This document shows positions 27,516 through 39,271 of a stretch of 64,000 bases of DNA, in pieces (position 1 is the first letter of the stretch; each line of letters opens with the position of its first letter). Source of the stretch: an uncultured Xanthomonas sp. Lineage in GTDB: Bacteria; Pseudomonadota; Gammaproteobacteria; Xanthomonadales; Xanthomonadaceae. A program made the position numbers and the translations under genes. The DNA is taken from contig CALTTS010000009.1 in NCBI GenBank assembly GCA_943912265.1, positions 1-64,000 on the forward strand. The letters run 5' to 3'. The notes below the pieces were generated by a model that was given only the letters and a program-made list of their open reading frames with translations, did no database searches and was not told the origin of the DNA.

Positions 27516-27938
27516 TCAGTGCTTGAGCGTCTTGCGCAGCCGCTCCAGCGCCTGCAGCTGCACCACCGCCTCGACCAGCCGGGCCTCGGCCTCGGCGATG
27601 TCCATCGCCTCGTTGCGGTTGGCGAGGATGCGCTCGGCTTCTTCCTTGGCCTTGCGCACCGCCGCCTCGTCGATGTCCTGGGCGCGGATCGCGGTATCGG
27701 CCAGCACGGTGACCACCTGCGGCTGCACCTCGAGGATGCCGCCGGAAATGGCGAAATCGAGCACTTCGCCGTCCGGGCGCGTCACCACCACCTTGCCCGG
27801 CTTGAGGCGGGTGATCAGCGGCGCGTGGCGCGGCGCGATGCCGAGCTCGCCGATTTCGCCGGTGGCGACCACCAGGGTGGCGTCACCGTGGAAGATCTCC
27901 TGCTCGGCGCTGACGATGTCGCAACGGATCGTGGTCAT
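27516..27938 (-). CDS. atpC: ATP synthase F1 subunit epsilon
   Basis: The 140-residue epsilon subunit of the central stalk, last gene of the operon. It has the N-terminal beta-sandwich (GELGIAPRHAPLITRLKPGK, SGGILEVQPQVVTVLADTAI) and a C-terminal two-helix part (about residues 90-140) that can inhibit ATP hydrolysis. A second, shorter epsilon-like protein is encoded at 2939-3337. The ATG is 33 bases after the atpD stop codon. Confidence 0.97.
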   Translation of the reverse strand: MTTIRCDIVSAEQEIFHGDATLVVATGEIGELGIAPRHAPLITRLKPGKVVVTRPDGEVLDFAISGGILEVQPQVVTVLADTAIRAQDIDEAAVRKAKEEAERILANRNEAMDIAEAEARLVEAVVQLQALERLRKTLKH

Positions 27939-27971
27939 GGGCGTGTCCTGTTAGCCGGGAAGTGCGGGCGC

Positions 27972-29399
27972 TCAGGCCTTCTCGAGCAGCTTCTTGCCCT
28001 TCTCGACGGCCTCGTCGATGGTGCCGACCATGTAGAACGCCTGCTCCGGCAGGTGGTCGAACTCGCCGTCGAGGATGCCCTTGAAGCCGCGGATGGTCTC
28101 CTTCAGCGAGACGTACTTGCCCGGCGAGCCGGTGAACACCTCGGCCACGTGGAACGGCTGGCTGAAGAAGCGCTCGATCTTGCGCGCGCGGGCCACCGCC
28201 AGCTTGTCGTCCTCGGACAGCTCGTCCATGCCGAGGATGGCGATGATGTCCTTCAGCTCCTTGTACTTCTGCAGGGTCTGCTGGACGCGCTGGGCGGTGG
28301 AGTAGTGCTCGTCGCCGATCACCAGCGGGTCCATCTGGCGGCTGGTGGAATCCAGCGGGTCCACGGCCGGGTAGATGCCCAGCGAGGCAATGGAACGGCT
28401 CAGGGTGATGGTCGAGTCGAGATGGGCGAAGGTGGTGGCCGGCGACGGGTCGGTCAGGTCGTCCGCGGGCACGTACACGGCCTGGATCGAGGTGATCGAG
28501 CCGGTGCGGGTGGAGGTGATGCGCTCCTGCAGCACGCCCATTTCCTCGGCCAGGGTCGGCTGGTAGCCCACCGCCGACGGCATGCGGCCCAGCAGCGCGG
28601 ACACCTCGGTGCCGGCCAGGGTGTAGCGGTAGATGTTGTCGACGAAGAACAGCACGTCGCGGCCCTTGCCGTCGGCGTTCTTCTCGTCGCGGAAGTACTC
28701 GGCCATGGTCAGGCCGGTCAGCGCCACGCGCAGGCGGTTGCCCGGCGGCTCGTTCATCTGGCCGTAGACCATCGCCACCTTGGAGTCTTCCGGCTTCTCC
28801 ACGTTGACGACCTTGGAGTCGATCATCTCGTGGTAGAAGTCGTTGCCCTCGCGGGTACGCTCGCCGACGCCGGCGAACACCGACAGGCCGCTGTGCGCCT
28901 TGGCGATGTTGTTGATCAGCTCCATCATGTTGACGGTCTTGCCCACGCCGGCGCCGCCGAACAGGCCGACCTTGCCGCCCTTGGCGATCGGGCACATCAG
29001 GTCGATCACCTTGATGCCGGTTTCCAGCAGCTCGGTGGCCGCGGCCTGCTCGTCGAAATCCGGGGCGGCGCGGTGGATTTCCCACTGGTCGGAGGCCTTG
29101 ATCGGGCCGGCCTCGTCGATGGCGTTGCCGAGCACGTCCATGATCCGGCCCAGGGTGCCGGTGCCGACCGGCACGGTGATGCCCTTGCCGGTGCCCTGCA
29201 CGGTCAGGTTGCGCTTCAGGCCGTCGGTCGAGCCCAGGGCGATCGTGCGCACCACGCCGTCGCCCAGCTGCTGCTGCACTTCCAGCGTGACGGCGGTACC
29301 GTCGACCTTCAGCGCGTCGTACACCTTCGGCACGGACTCGCGCGGGAATTCGACGTCGACGACCGCGCCGATGATCTGAACGATCTTGCCCTGACTCAT
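27972..29399 (-). CDS. atpD: ATP synthase F1 subunit beta
   Basis: The 475-residue catalytic subunit. Walker A is GGAGVGKTVNMMELI (about residue 150), the catalytic Glu lies in GVGERTREGND, Walker B is RDVLFFVDNIYRYT, and the DELSEED-like segment reads DELSEDD. Its length is slightly above the common 460 residues. It is co-oriented with and follows atpG by 37 bases. Confidence 0.98.
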   Translation of the reverse strand: MSQGKIVQIIGAVVDVEFPRESVPKVYDALKVDGTAVTLEVQQQLGDGVVRTIALGSTDGLKRNLTVQGTGKGITVPVGTGTLGRIMDVLGNAIDEAGPIKASDQWEIHRAAPDFDEQAAATELLETGIKVIDLMCPIAKGGKVGLFGGAGVGKTVNMMELINNIAKAHSGLSVFAGVGERTREGNDFYHEMIDSKVVNVEKPEDSKVAMVYGQMNEPPGNRLRVALTGLTMAEYFRDEKNADGKGRDVLFFVDNIYRYTLAGTEVSALLGRMPSAVGYQPTLAEEMGVLQERITSTRTGSITSIQAVYVPADDLTDPSPATTFAHLDSTITLSRSIASLGIYPAVDPLDSTSRQMDPLVIGDEHYSTAQRVQQTLQKYKELKDIIAILGMDELSEDDKLAVARARKIERFFSQPFHVAEVFTGSPGKYVSLKETIRGFKGILDGEFDHLPEQAFYMVGTIDEAVEKGKKLLEKA

Positions 29400-29436
29400 T
29401 GCTGCATTCCTCTCGTGAATTCGTTGATACGCGCGG

Positions 29437-30300
29437 TCAGACGGCAGCCGCGCCGCCGACGATTTCGGAAATTTCCTGGGTGATCGCCGCCTGGCGGGCC
29501 TTGTTGTAGACCAGGTTCAGGGTGCCGATCAGCTTGTTGGCGTTGTCGCTGGCGGCCTTCATCGCCACCATGCGCGCGGCGTGCTCGGACGCGATGTTCT
29601 CCAGCACCGCCTGGTACACCAGCGACTCGACGTAGCGGGTCAGCACGTGTTCCAGCACCGTGCCCGCGTCGGGCTCGTAGATGTAGTCCCAGTCGTGCGC
29701 GGCGACCTGCGTTTCCGACGGCGGCAGCGGCAGCAGCTGGTCGAAGCTGGGCTTCTGCACCATCGTGTTGACGAAGCGGTTGTAGACGAGGAAGACGCGG
29801 TCCACCTTGCCCTCGGTGTAGGCGTCCAGCATCACCTTGATGACGCCGATCAGCTGCTCCAGCTGCGGCGCGTCGCCGAGCCCGGCGATGCTGCCGACCA
29901 CGCCGACGTGGACGTGGCGGAAGAATGCCCCGGCCTTCTGGCCGATGGTCACCAGGTCCGCCTCCACGCCCTTGTCCTGCCACTGCCGGATCTCGCCGAG
30001 CAGCCTGCGGAACAGGTTGTTGTTCAGGCCGCCGGCCAGGCCGCGGTCGGAGGAGACGACGATGTAGCCGACCCGCTTGACCTCCTCGCGCCCGACCAGG
30101 AACGGGTGCGGGTAGTCGGTGTTGGCCTGGGCCAGGTGGCCGATCACCTGCCGCATCGCCTGCGCGTAGGGACGGGACACCTTCATCCGCTCCTGCGCCT
30201 TGCGGATCTTCGCAGCCGAGACCATCTCCAGCGCGCGCGTGACCTTGCGCGTGTTCTGGATGCTCTTGATCTTGCCCTTGATTTCGCGTCCGCCTGCCAT
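29437..30300 (-). CDS. atpG: ATP synthase F1 subunit gamma
   Basis: The 287-residue rotor shaft of F1. The N-terminal helix (REIKGKIKSIQNTRKVTRAL followed by EMVSAAK) and C-terminal helix (MKAASDNANKLIGTLNLVYN then KARQAAITQEI) form the coiled coil that turns inside the alpha3beta3 ring. The middle is a Rossmann-like domain with SSDRGLAGGLN. It lies between atpA and atpD. Confidence 0.98.
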   Translation of the reverse strand: MAGGREIKGKIKSIQNTRKVTRALEMVSAAKIRKAQERMKVSRPYAQAMRQVIGHLAQANTDYPHPFLVGREEVKRVGYIVVSSDRGLAGGLNNNLFRRLLGEIRQWQDKGVEADLVTIGQKAGAFFRHVHVGVVGSIAGLGDAPQLEQLIGVIKVMLDAYTEGKVDRVFLVYNRFVNTMVQKPSFDQLLPLPPSETQVAAHDWDYIYEPDAGTVLEHVLTRYVESLVYQAVLENIASEHAARMVAMKAASDNANKLIGTLNLVYNKARQAAITQEISEIVGGAAAV

Positions 30301-30370
30301 GCTGCTCTCGTCTGCTTCGGGTCGTCGGCGCGGACCTGCGGCCCGCGTGCCGGGATGCGCCTTGCGGCGC

Positions 30371-31933
<1,563 letters not shown>

Positions 31934-31983
31934 CGGTCTGTCCTGGGTTGCCGGCGGTGAGGCCGGACGTTTCAATATGGAGT

Positions 31984-32514
31984 TCAGTTCGCCAGTGCGG
32001 TCTGCAGGCGCGCCAGCTTGCCCTTCAGCGAGCCGTCGATCACTTCGTCGCCGACGTCGATCACCGCGCCGCCGAGCAGCGCCGGATCGACCGCCGTCTT
32101 CACCGCCACCTCGCGGCCGCCGAAGCGGCGCTTGATCGCGGCGACCAGCGCGTCGAGCTCGCCGGCCGGCAGGTCGGACGCGGACGTGATCGTCGCGTGC
32201 ACCACCTGTTCGGCCTCCGCGCGCAGCTGCTCGTACATGCCGGCGATCTCGGGCAGCAGCGGCAGCCGGCCCGCGTCGGCCAGCACGCCGAGGAAGCGCA
32301 CGAAGCTCCCGCCCGCGCCCTGCGGCTGCAGCAGGGCCACGGCCTGCGCATTCGCCAGCTCAGGGTTGAGCAGCAGCGTGGACACCTGCGGATCGGAGGC
32401 GATGCGCGCGGCCACGGCCAGCGCATCGGACCATGCGGCGAACGCATTCTCGTCGCGCGCCACGGCGAAGGCGGCGCGGGCGTAGGGACGGGCGAGCGTG
32501 AGGGACTGACTCAT
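31984..32514 (-). CDS. atpH: ATP synthase F1 subunit delta
   Basis: The 176-residue peripheral-stalk subunit (OSCP homologue) joining F1 to subunit b. The N-terminal LARPYARAAFAVARDE and C-terminal AVDPALLGGAVIDVGDEVID are diagnostic. It lies 17 bases after atpF and 50 bases before atpA. Confidence 0.97.
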   Translation of the reverse strand: MSQSLTLARPYARAAFAVARDENAFAAWSDALAVAARIASDPQVSTLLLNPELANAQAVALLQPQGAGGSFVRFLGVLADAGRLPLLPEIAGMYEQLRAEAEQVVHATITSASDLPAGELDALVAAIKRRFGGREVAVKTAVDPALLGGAVIDVGDEVIDGSLKGKLARLQTALAN

Positions 32515-32531
32515 CAGTGCGGGCCTGTCCG

Positions 32532-33002
32532 TCAGAGCTGGGCGGCCAGATCGTCGAGCAGCGCCTTGTGGGCGTTGGCGTCGATCTCGCGCTTGATCAG
32601 CTGCTCGGCGCCGGTCACCACCAGCGTGGAGACCTGCTTGCGCAGTTCCTCGCGGGCGCGGGTGGCGGCGGCCTCGATCTCGGCGCGGGCCAGATCCTTC
32701 TGCCGGTTCGCCTCGGCGATGGCCTCGTTCTTGGCCGCCTCGACGATCTGGTTGGCGCGCGCGTGGGCCTGGTCGATGATCTCGTTGGCCTTGATGCGCG
32801 CGTCCTTCAGGGTCTCGTTGACCTTTTCCTGGGCCTGCGCGAGATCCTTCTGGCTGCGGTCGGCGGCGGCCAGCCCTTCGGCGATTTTCTTCTGGCGCTC
32901 TTCGATTGCCGCGTTCAGCGGCGGCCAGATGAACTTCATCGTGAACCAGACGAGGATCACGAAGGAAAGGATCTGGCCGAAGAAGGTCATGTTGAGATTC
33001 AT
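32532..33002 (-). CDS. atpF: ATP synthase Fo subunit b
   Basis: A 156-residue peripheral-stalk subunit with one N-terminal membrane helix (MTFFGQILSFVILVWFTMKF) and a long charged helix (about residues 30-150) that dimerises and reaches F1. WPPLNAAIEERQKKIAEGL is the typical junction. A single b gene is present, so the stalk should be a homodimer. Confidence 0.97.
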   Translation of the reverse strand: MNLNMTFFGQILSFVILVWFTMKFIWPPLNAAIEERQKKIAEGLAAADRSQKDLAQAQEKVNETLKDARIKANEIIDQAHARANQIVEAAKNEAIAEANRQKDLARAEIEAAATRAREELRKQVSTLVVTGAEQLIKREIDANAHKALLDDLAAQL

Positions 33003-33107
33003 GACGGGTCCTCGACGGATTTCGTTGACGGCGACCGGCGCGAAGCCGGCGGTACGACGTACCGGTGCCGGGCGGCAGTCATGCCGCCACGACACCGGTC
33101 ATGCGGA

Positions 33108-33380
33108 TCAGCCCGCGGCCTGGACGGCGGCCAGCAGCGGGTTGCCGGTGGCCAGGTACAGGGCGATGGCGACGCCGATGATGAAGGCGGCGTCGATCAG
33201 GCCGGCCAGCAGGAACATGCGGCCCTGCAGCACCGGGATCAGTTCCGGCTGGCGCGCGGCCGATTCCAGGAACTTCGAGCCCATGACGGCGATGCCAAGG
33301 CAGGCGCCCAGCGCGCCGAGGCCGATGATGATGCCGATGGCGATGGCGGTCAGGCCCTGCACGTGTGCGATGAATTCCAT
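33108..33380 (-). CDS. atpE: ATP synthase Fo subunit c
   Basis: A 90-residue two-helix proteolipid forming the rotor ring. The polar loop is ARQPEL and the ion-carrying carboxylate is the Asp in AGLIDAAFIIG (about residue 63). The first helix contains GLGALGACLGIAV. The sequence lacks the extra ligand pattern typical of sodium-type c-subunits, so protons are the likely coupling ion. Confidence 0.97.
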   Translation of the reverse strand: MEFIAHVQGLTAIAIGIIIGLGALGACLGIAVMGSKFLESAARQPELIPVLQGRMFLLAGLIDAAFIIGVAIALYLATGNPLLAAVQAAG

Positions 33381-33449
33381 TGTGGTTCTCCAGCGTGTTG
33401 TCGTAGTTGAAGGGTGAAGCGCAAGAAAGGGGTGGAACGTGAAACCCGG

Positions 33450-34274
33450 TCAGTGGCTCTCGCGGGCACCTGCGATGTAGACCACCGTCAGGATCATGAA
33501 GATGAAGGCCTGCAGCAGGATGATCAGGATGTGGAAGATCGCCCAGGCCGCGTTGGCGACGATGCCCGGCACGAAGCTGATCCAGCTGGCCATCAGCCCG
33601 GCGATCAGCATGAACACCAGCTCGCCGCCGTACATGTTGCCGAACAGTCGCATCGCCAGCGACACCGGCTTGACCAGCCACTCGATGACGTTCATCACCA
33701 GATTGACCGGCGCCAGCACGATGGACATGACGCCGTGCGCGTGGAACGGCGCGGTGAGCAGCTCCTTGCCGAAGCCCAGCCCGCCCTTGGCGGCCAGCGC
33801 ATGGCCGATCAGGATGAAGAACACCGACACCGACAGCGCGGCGGTGGTGTTCAGGTCGGCGGTGGGCACGACGCGCAGATAGGTGTGGTGCGCGGCTTCC
33901 TCGCCGGCGAAGGTCTTGATCAGCCAGCCCGGCAAGTCCAGCGGCAGCAGGTCCATCGTGTTCATGAACACGACCCACATGAAGATGGTCAGCGCCAGCG
34001 GGGTGATCGAGCGGCGGTCGCCGTTGTAGGTGTCCTTCACCTGGCCGTCGATGAACTCCAGGATCATCTCGACGAAGGCCTGGCCCTTGCCCGGCACGCC
34101 GGCCGTGGCCTTGCGCGCGAACAGCCCGAACCAGAGCACGAAGATCAGGCCGAGACCGAGCGCGACCGCCCAGGAATCGACATTGAACCCATGCCCGAAC
34201 ACGTCGATGGTGTTGTGGGTCAGGTGATGGCTGATGTATTCGTTCAGACCACCGGAACCGGCTTGTTCACTCAC
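33450..34274 (-). CDS. atpB: ATP synthase Fo subunit a
   Basis: The 274-residue stator channel subunit with five or six membrane helices. The essential Arg lies in KPVSLAMRLFGNMYGGELV (about residue 210), and the last helix contains LLQAFIFMILTVVYI. It starts four bases after the atpI stop codon. Confidence 0.97.
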   Translation of the reverse strand: MSEQAGSGGLNEYISHHLTHNTIDVFGHGFNVDSWAVALGLGLIFVLWFGLFARKATAGVPGKGQAFVEMILEFIDGQVKDTYNGDRRSITPLALTIFMWVVFMNTMDLLPLDLPGWLIKTFAGEEAAHHTYLRVVPTADLNTTAALSVSVFFILIGHALAAKGGLGFGKELLTAPFHAHGVMSIVLAPVNLVMNVIEWLVKPVSLAMRLFGNMYGGELVFMLIAGLMASWISFVPGIVANAAWAIFHILIILLQAFIFMILTVVYIAGARESH

Positions 34275-34278
34275 GGAG

Positions 34279-34653
34279 TCACACCTGTCGTTGGACCGTA
34301 TGGGCCAGCACGTTGGCCAGCACTGCAGCAGCGACGCCGGCGAGAACCGGCAGCGCTGGCCACCGGAACACGCCCAGCGCCAACGCCAGCACCACCGCCA
34401 CCACCAACCACTTCACCAGCACCCCGGCCAGCAACCGGCCGAGGGCCGCCGCGGCCGGAGCCACCCCGCCGCCCAGCGCGATCCGCGCCGACAGCCAGTT
34501 CCCCAGCAGCAGGGCCAGCCCGCCGGCCAGCGCCGCCAGCGCCCAGGGCATGCCCTTGGGCAGGAAGGCCAGGGCCACCAGCACGGCTGCCACGACCTGC
34601 CAGGCAAGCGTGCGCTGCGCCAGTCGCCGGCCTGCGGCGACACTGTTCAACAC
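34279..34653 (-). CDS. atpI: ATP synthase subunit I
   Basis: A 124-residue protein with four membrane helices, first gene of the operon. AtpI proteins help c-ring assembly or magnesium supply and are poorly conserved; here recognition rests on position, size and helix pattern (WQVVAAVLVALAFLPKGMPW, then AGGLALLLGNWLSARIAL). The message starts about 56 bases upstream at the predicted promoter. Confidence 0.88.
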   Translation of the reverse strand: MLNSVAAGRRLAQRTLAWQVVAAVLVALAFLPKGMPWALAALAGGLALLLGNWLSARIALGGGVAPAAAALGRLLAGVLVKWLVVAVVLALALGVFRWPALPVLAGVAAAVLANVLAHTVQRQV

Positions 34654-34715
34654 GGGACAACCCTTGCGTGCGGGTGAAGTGATCGAGGCGATGCATGCCC
34701 TCGCAAAGCCGCGAA

Positions 34716-34745
34716 ATTATAGCAGCGCACAAAAATCCGGGGCAA
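34716..34745 (-). promoter_or_regulatory. Sigma-70 promoter of the atp operon
   Basis: The minus strand has a consensus -10 TATAAT (34716-34721) and a -35 TTGCCC (34740-34745) separated by 18 bases. The predicted start is near 34709, leaving about 56 bases of leader before atpI. This is the best sigma-70-type promoter seen in the window. Confidence 0.75.
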
Positions 34746-35049
34746 CCGATTGATTCGATGCGGAATCGGTTACATGCCGCAATGCAGCATCGACGATGGT
34801 CTTGCGCATTCAGTTTCCCGGCGGAACTTTTGCCGGAAGCACGGGTCCATGACCACGGCCCGTGGATCCTCGTCGATGCTCACCGCAGTGGCCGCCCTCG
34901 AAGCCCCGGCCCGCCGGGGCTTCGCCTTTCCCGGTTCCGCCCGCCCGCGTGCAGGCGCCGGCAGCGGGTTCACGCCGCGATGATCGGACCCTGCGGAAAG
35001 TGTCCCGCACCGGCGCCGCTGACTGCGCCCCGCTTCCGGGAAGCTACCC
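34746..35049. other. Intergenic region of about 300 bases without a recognised gene
   Basis: This gap separates the atp promoter from a divergent outer-membrane protein gene. Beyond the hairpin at 34900-34923 it holds a shorter stem (CCACG / CGTGG at 34854-34866) and a small open frame from 34849 with no family resemblance. No tRNA or known riboswitch was recognised. Confidence 0.5.
34900..34923 (+). terminator. Strong hairpin upstream of the 35 kb outer-membrane protein gene
   Basis: A perfect 10-bp stem (GAAGCCCCGG with its complement) with a four-base loop is followed by GCCTTTCCC on the plus strand. It lies 127 bases before the next gene, in its probable leader, so it could be an attenuator or the end of a small transcript. 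Confidence 0.45.
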
Positions 35050-35865
35050 ATGATCCGCACACGCTGCCTGCTGTCCGCGCCCCTGTTCGCCGCCCTGTCC
35101 GGCCTGGCCACCGCCGGGCCGGCGCACGCGGACGATTCGGACGACCGCTTCACCCTGCGCCTGGGCGCGATGGACACCGACGGCAGCGGCAGGCTGCACG
35201 CCAGCGGCAGCGCGTTCGGCCGCGACGTCACGGTCAGCGAGGACTTCGACTTCGGCAAAAAGGAGGTGTCCCCGCGCGTCTCCGGCCTGTTCCGCTTCGG
35301 CGAGCGCCAGCGCCTGATCTTCGACTACTTCCGCTACCGGAAAAGCGACACCGCGGTGCTGACCAACGACCTCGGCTTCGACGGCGACGTCATTCCCGCG
35401 GGCAGCCATGCCGCGTTCGAATCCCGGTTCCAGACCGCCAGCCTCCTGTACGACTACGCGGTGGTGGACGCGCCGCGCTTCTCGATGGGCCTGCAGATCG
35501 GCGCCGAATGGGCGAAGGCCGACGGCAAGCTGTACGCCGAGGCCGGCGCCCTGAACCACACCGAGCGCGCCCGCGAGGACGGCAAGGCGCCGGTGGTCGG
35601 CCTGCGCTTCACCGGCAAGCCCGGCGAGCACTGGCTGCTCAACCTGCAGGGCCAGTACCTGGACGCCGACTGGGGCGACTTCGACTACTCGGGCAAGATC
35701 AAGCGCGCCAACGCCATCGTCGAATACCGCTTCGGCAAGGGCTTCGGCGTGTTCGCCGGCTACGACTGGTACAAGATCAACTACCACGAGGACGGCCGCG
35801 ACGCCTCCGACGGCGTGGACCTGACCTTCAAGGGACCGATCGCCGGGCTGAGCTTCGCGTTCTGA
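35050..35865 (+). CDS. Outer-membrane beta-barrel protein, unknown function
   Basis: A 271-residue protein with a signal peptide (about residues 1-27, ending AGPAHA) and roughly ten amphipathic strands, ending in Phe (GLSFAF) as recognised by the BAM machinery. The pattern (RLGAMDTDGSGRLHASGSAF, LIFDYFRYRKSDTAV, FGVFAGYDWYKINYHEDGRD) resembles uncharacterised Xanthomonadaceae barrel proteins. GGGAAGC precedes the ATG. No transport partner is next to it. Confidence 0.8.
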   Translation: MIRTRCLLSAPLFAALSGLATAGPAHADDSDDRFTLRLGAMDTDGSGRLHASGSAFGRDVTVSEDFDFGKKEVSPRVSGLFRFGERQRLIFDYFRYRKSDTAVLTNDLGFDGDVIPAGSHAAFESRFQTASLLYDYAVVDAPRFSMGLQIGAEWAKADGKLYAEAGALNHTERAREDGKAPVVGLRFTGKPGEHWLLNLQGQYLDADWGDFDYSGKIKRANAIVEYRFGKGFGVFAGYDWYKINYHEDGRDASDGVDLTFKGPIAGLSFAF

Positions 35866-35938
35866 GCGCGGCCGCGGGCGGCAATGGAGCGTGCGACCGG
35901 AAGCACTCCGCTCCGGGGAGCGGGACGATGCGCCGCTC

Positions 35939-37231
35939 TCACTCGGCGGCCTTTTCCACCACCCCGCCCTTCATCACGAAAGCCGGGTGCTCCAGCACCC
36001 GGATGTCGGCCAGTGGGTCGCCATCCACCGCCACCAGGTCGCCATAGCGCCCGGCCTCGATGGCGCCGACATCCTTCTCCCGGCCCAGTGCTTGCGCCGC
36101 GTTGCGGGTCGCCGCCTGAATGGCTTCCATCGGAAGCATGCCCCACTCCACCATCTTGGCGAACTGGCGCGCATTGTCGCCGTTGGGATACACGCCACCG
36201 TCGGTGCCGAACACCATCTTCACCCCGGCCGCGTGCGCGGCCCGGAAGGTTTCGCGCTGTTTGCGGCCGATCTGCCGCTCCTTTTCCAGCGATTCGGCGA
36301 ACACGCCGTTCTTCGCACCCTCGGCGAGGATGTAGTCGTCGTTGTAGATGTCCATCGAGAACCAGGTGCCGTGTGCCTTGGCCAGCCTGAAGGACTCGTC
36401 GTCGGCCAGCGAGCAGTGCTCGATGGTGTCCGCACCGGCGCGGATGGCATCATTGATGCCCGAGGTGCCGTGCGCGTGCACTGCCACCTTCATGCCGAGC
36501 ATGTGCGCCTCGTCCACCAGCGCTTTCATCTCCTCTAGGCTGTACTGCTGGCCGCCGACCGTGTCGGTCTTGGACAGCACGCCACCGGTACCGCAGAACT
36601 TGATGACTTCGGCACCGTACTTGCGCAGCTTGCGCACGGCGGCGCGGATGGCCTCCGGGCCGTCAGCCACGGCCGGGTTGGCGATGGGCACCGATGGCGG
36701 AAACTCGGTGCTGTCGCAATGCCCGCCGGTGGCGCCGATGGCCCAGGTCGCCGGCACGATGCGCGGCCCGTGCACGTAGCCACCCTCGATGGCCTGCTTG
36801 ATCGCTACGTCGTCGTAATTGGCCGAGCCGACGTTACGCACGGTGGTGAAGCCGGCCTGCAGGGTCTTGAGCGCGTTGGCGGTGCCCACCACGGTCCAGA
36901 AATTGTCGGTGAATTCCAGCCCTCGGTAGCCGCTCAGGGTGGGGTCGGCGGTCAGGTGCACATGCATGTCGATCAGGCCCGGCAGCAGCGTGCGCTGGCC
37001 CAGGTCGATGCGGCGCGCGCCGGCTGGCACGGCATCGCCGGCCTTGCCGACCGCCGCGATGCGGCCATCGGCGATGACCACCTGAGGATGCTCGACAGCC
37101 TTGCCGGCGAGCACATCCAGCATCCGTGCGGCAGTGACGACGACGACATCGGAAGGCGCGGGCGCCTGTGCCCGCGCGACGCCCGACAGGCAGGCAAGGC
37201 CCAGCAGCAGGCCGGTCAACATGCGTTGCAT
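35939..37231 (-). CDS. Secreted amidohydrolase (imidazolonepropionase/prolidase-like)
   Basis: A 430-residue metal-dependent hydrolase with a signal peptide (MQRMLTGLLLGLACLSGVAR). The TIM-barrel metal site is visible as HVH in GLIDMHVHLT (about residue 90), a Lys in VIKFCGTGG (likely carbamylated), HAHG and EHCS histidines, and the final Asp in FGTDGGVYPNGDN. This subgroup includes Xaa-Pro/Xaa-Arg dipeptidases and carboxypeptidases of Xanthomonas and Caulobacter. Substrate is probably a dipeptide but is not readable here. GGGGAG lies eight bases before the ATG. Base composition is somewhat lower in GC than neighbours. Confidence 0.87.
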   Translation of the reverse strand: MQRMLTGLLLGLACLSGVARAQAPAPSDVVVVTAARMLDVLAGKAVEHPQVVIADGRIAAVGKAGDAVPAGARRIDLGQRTLLPGLIDMHVHLTADPTLSGYRGLEFTDNFWTVVGTANALKTLQAGFTTVRNVGSANYDDVAIKQAIEGGYVHGPRIVPATWAIGATGGHCDSTEFPPSVPIANPAVADGPEAIRAAVRKLRKYGAEVIKFCGTGGVLSKTDTVGGQQYSLEEMKALVDEAHMLGMKVAVHAHGTSGINDAIRAGADTIEHCSLADDESFRLAKAHGTWFSMDIYNDDYILAEGAKNGVFAESLEKERQIGRKQRETFRAAHAAGVKMVFGTDGGVYPNGDNARQFAKMVEWGMLPMEAIQAATRNAAQALGREKDVGAIEAGRYGDLVAVDGDPLADIRVLEHPAFVMKGGVVEKAAE

Positions 37232-37336
37232 CGGAAGACTCCCCTTGGAGGTCACGCCCGGGCCGGTGCCCGCCGTCGTCATCGTGACCGGCCGACGCGA
37301 AGCGGGCAAGTCTGTCCTGCCACCGCCTCAAACGCG

Positions 37337-37364
37337 GAAGGCCGGAGCAAGCCCCGGCCTTCCG
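37337..37364 (-). terminator. Terminator after lpdA
   Basis: A 10-bp perfect stem (GGAAGGCCGG with its complement) with an eight-base loop lies 35 bases after the lpdA stop on the minus strand, followed by CGCGTTTG. Confidence 0.6.
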
Positions 37365-37398
37365 GCATGCACGTCCGCGCGCCGGCGGATGCGCCGCG

Positions 37399-39198
<1,800 letters not shown>

Positions 39199-39271
39199 GA
39201 GGCTCTCCTCGTGGCCCGCGCCTGCGGCGGCGGGCGTGTGGATGTCGTCGTTCCGGGTTGCCGCGCGCGCC

